Shown one piece after another: positions 63,906-64,000 of a stretch of 64,000 bases of DNA. The notes beneath the pieces were generated by a model. It made no database searches. It was not told the origin of the DNA and was given only the letters and a program-made list of their open reading frames with translations. The first letter of the stretch is position 1. Each line of letters opens with the position of its first letter. Source of the stretch: Kineosporia aurantiaca JCM 3230 (lineage in GTDB: Bacteria > Actinomycetota > Actinomycetes > Actinomycetales > Kineosporiaceae); the NCBI GenBank assembly GCA_000719025.1, contig JODP01000020.1, positions 1 through 64,000 of the forward strand, in the 5' to 3' direction. The translations under genes and the position numbers were made by a program.

Positions 63906-63935
63906 TTGCCAAGCCCGGGGTGATCTGCCTAGCGT
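63906..63935 (+). promoter_or_regulatory. Promoter of the right-edge gene
   Basis: TTGCCA (63906-63911), 18-nt spacer, TAGCGT (63930-63935), about 33 nt before the GTG start. The operator at 63884-63899 lies just upstream of the -35. Confidence 0.45.
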
Positions 63936-63967
63936 CAGCGGTAAGCCCAACGACGTGAGGAAGAACC

Positions 63968-64000
63968 GTGCACCTGGTCAAGGCCGACGTTGTCGTCACC
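63968..64000 (+). CDS. Start of a gene running off the right edge
   Basis: Eleven codons from GTG 63968 (GAGGAAG upstream): reads M-H-L-V-K-A-D-V-V-V-T. The opening resembles mannonate dehydratase (ManD, enolase superfamily) and the LacI-type operator fits sugar-acid catabolism, but eleven residues cannot prove it. Confidence 0.55.
   Translation, partial: MHLVKADVVVT

Overview
The window is one contiguous piece of a very GC-rich chromosome. Start codons are often GTG or TTG, four-base ATGA/GTGA gene overlaps are frequent, and families typical of Actinobacteria recur (DUF222/13E12, ANTAR regulators, DUF3618 plus holin-like pairs, roadblock/LC7 proteins). Chemoreceptors and possible flagellar-type promoters point to a motile actinobacterium; a Kineosporia-like lineage is my guess, not something shown here. 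No rRNA, tRNA, CRISPR array, insertion sequence or prophage was seen, and no gap between genes exceeds 300 bases.

Layout. 1-4.8 kb: a DUF222 gene running off the left edge, a flotillin/NfeD-like membrane pair whose partner carries a Gly/His-rich repeat, and a frameshifted alpha/beta hydrolase. 5-12.1 kb: a four-gene MacB/FtsX-type ABC exporter operon. 12.1-16 kb: an acetyltransferase and a TetR regulator diverging across a perfect palindrome, a second hydrolase, a secreted LprI-like protein and a YihY/BrkB membrane protein. 16-25.3 kb: a signalling stretch with two chemoreceptors flanking tandem roadblock-like proteins, an old-yellow-enzyme oxidoreductase and a GGDEF-EAL protein. 25.4-31.7 kb: a membrane receptor-like protein with an extracellular solute-binding fold, then small envelope and stress proteins. 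31.7-40.3 kb: a minus-strand sensory island (three PAS-GAF-ANTAR proteins, CheB, CheR-PAS, ChaB, a small helical protein). 40.4-45.9 kb: an operon for dehydrogenase, large catalase, CYP152-type P450 and SDR. 46-61 kb: a glycan island. 61.2-64 kb: a damaged ctaD, a membrane-anchored protein, a DUF421 protein and the first codons of a gene behind a LacI-type operator.

The most notable system is the glycan island. Nine tightly overlapping plus-strand genes (49603-59946) encode a NodU-type carbamoyltransferase, a GT2-GmhB fusion, two GT9 heptosyltransferase-like enzymes, two further glycosyltransferases, GmhA, HldE and an SDR. Together GmhA, HldE and the GmhB domain would make ADP-D-glycero-beta-D-manno-heptose from sedoheptulose 7-phosphate. 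No HldD-like epimerase is evident and no lipopolysaccharide genes are present, so the product is predicted to be a D,D-heptose-containing, possibly carbamoylated, glycan or glycoconjugate of a Gram-positive cell. A divergent minus-strand arm (aldehyde dehydrogenase, GT2, epimerase) and a convergent UDP-glucuronate decarboxylase-like gene probably add to it.

Other points worth checking: the ctaD gene has lost the segment that should carry the haem-ligand histidines and is out of frame across the junction; a family of three intergenic palindromes shares TTCGTGATCA ends; and FliA-like promoter motifs lie before both chemoreceptors and the first roadblock gene.
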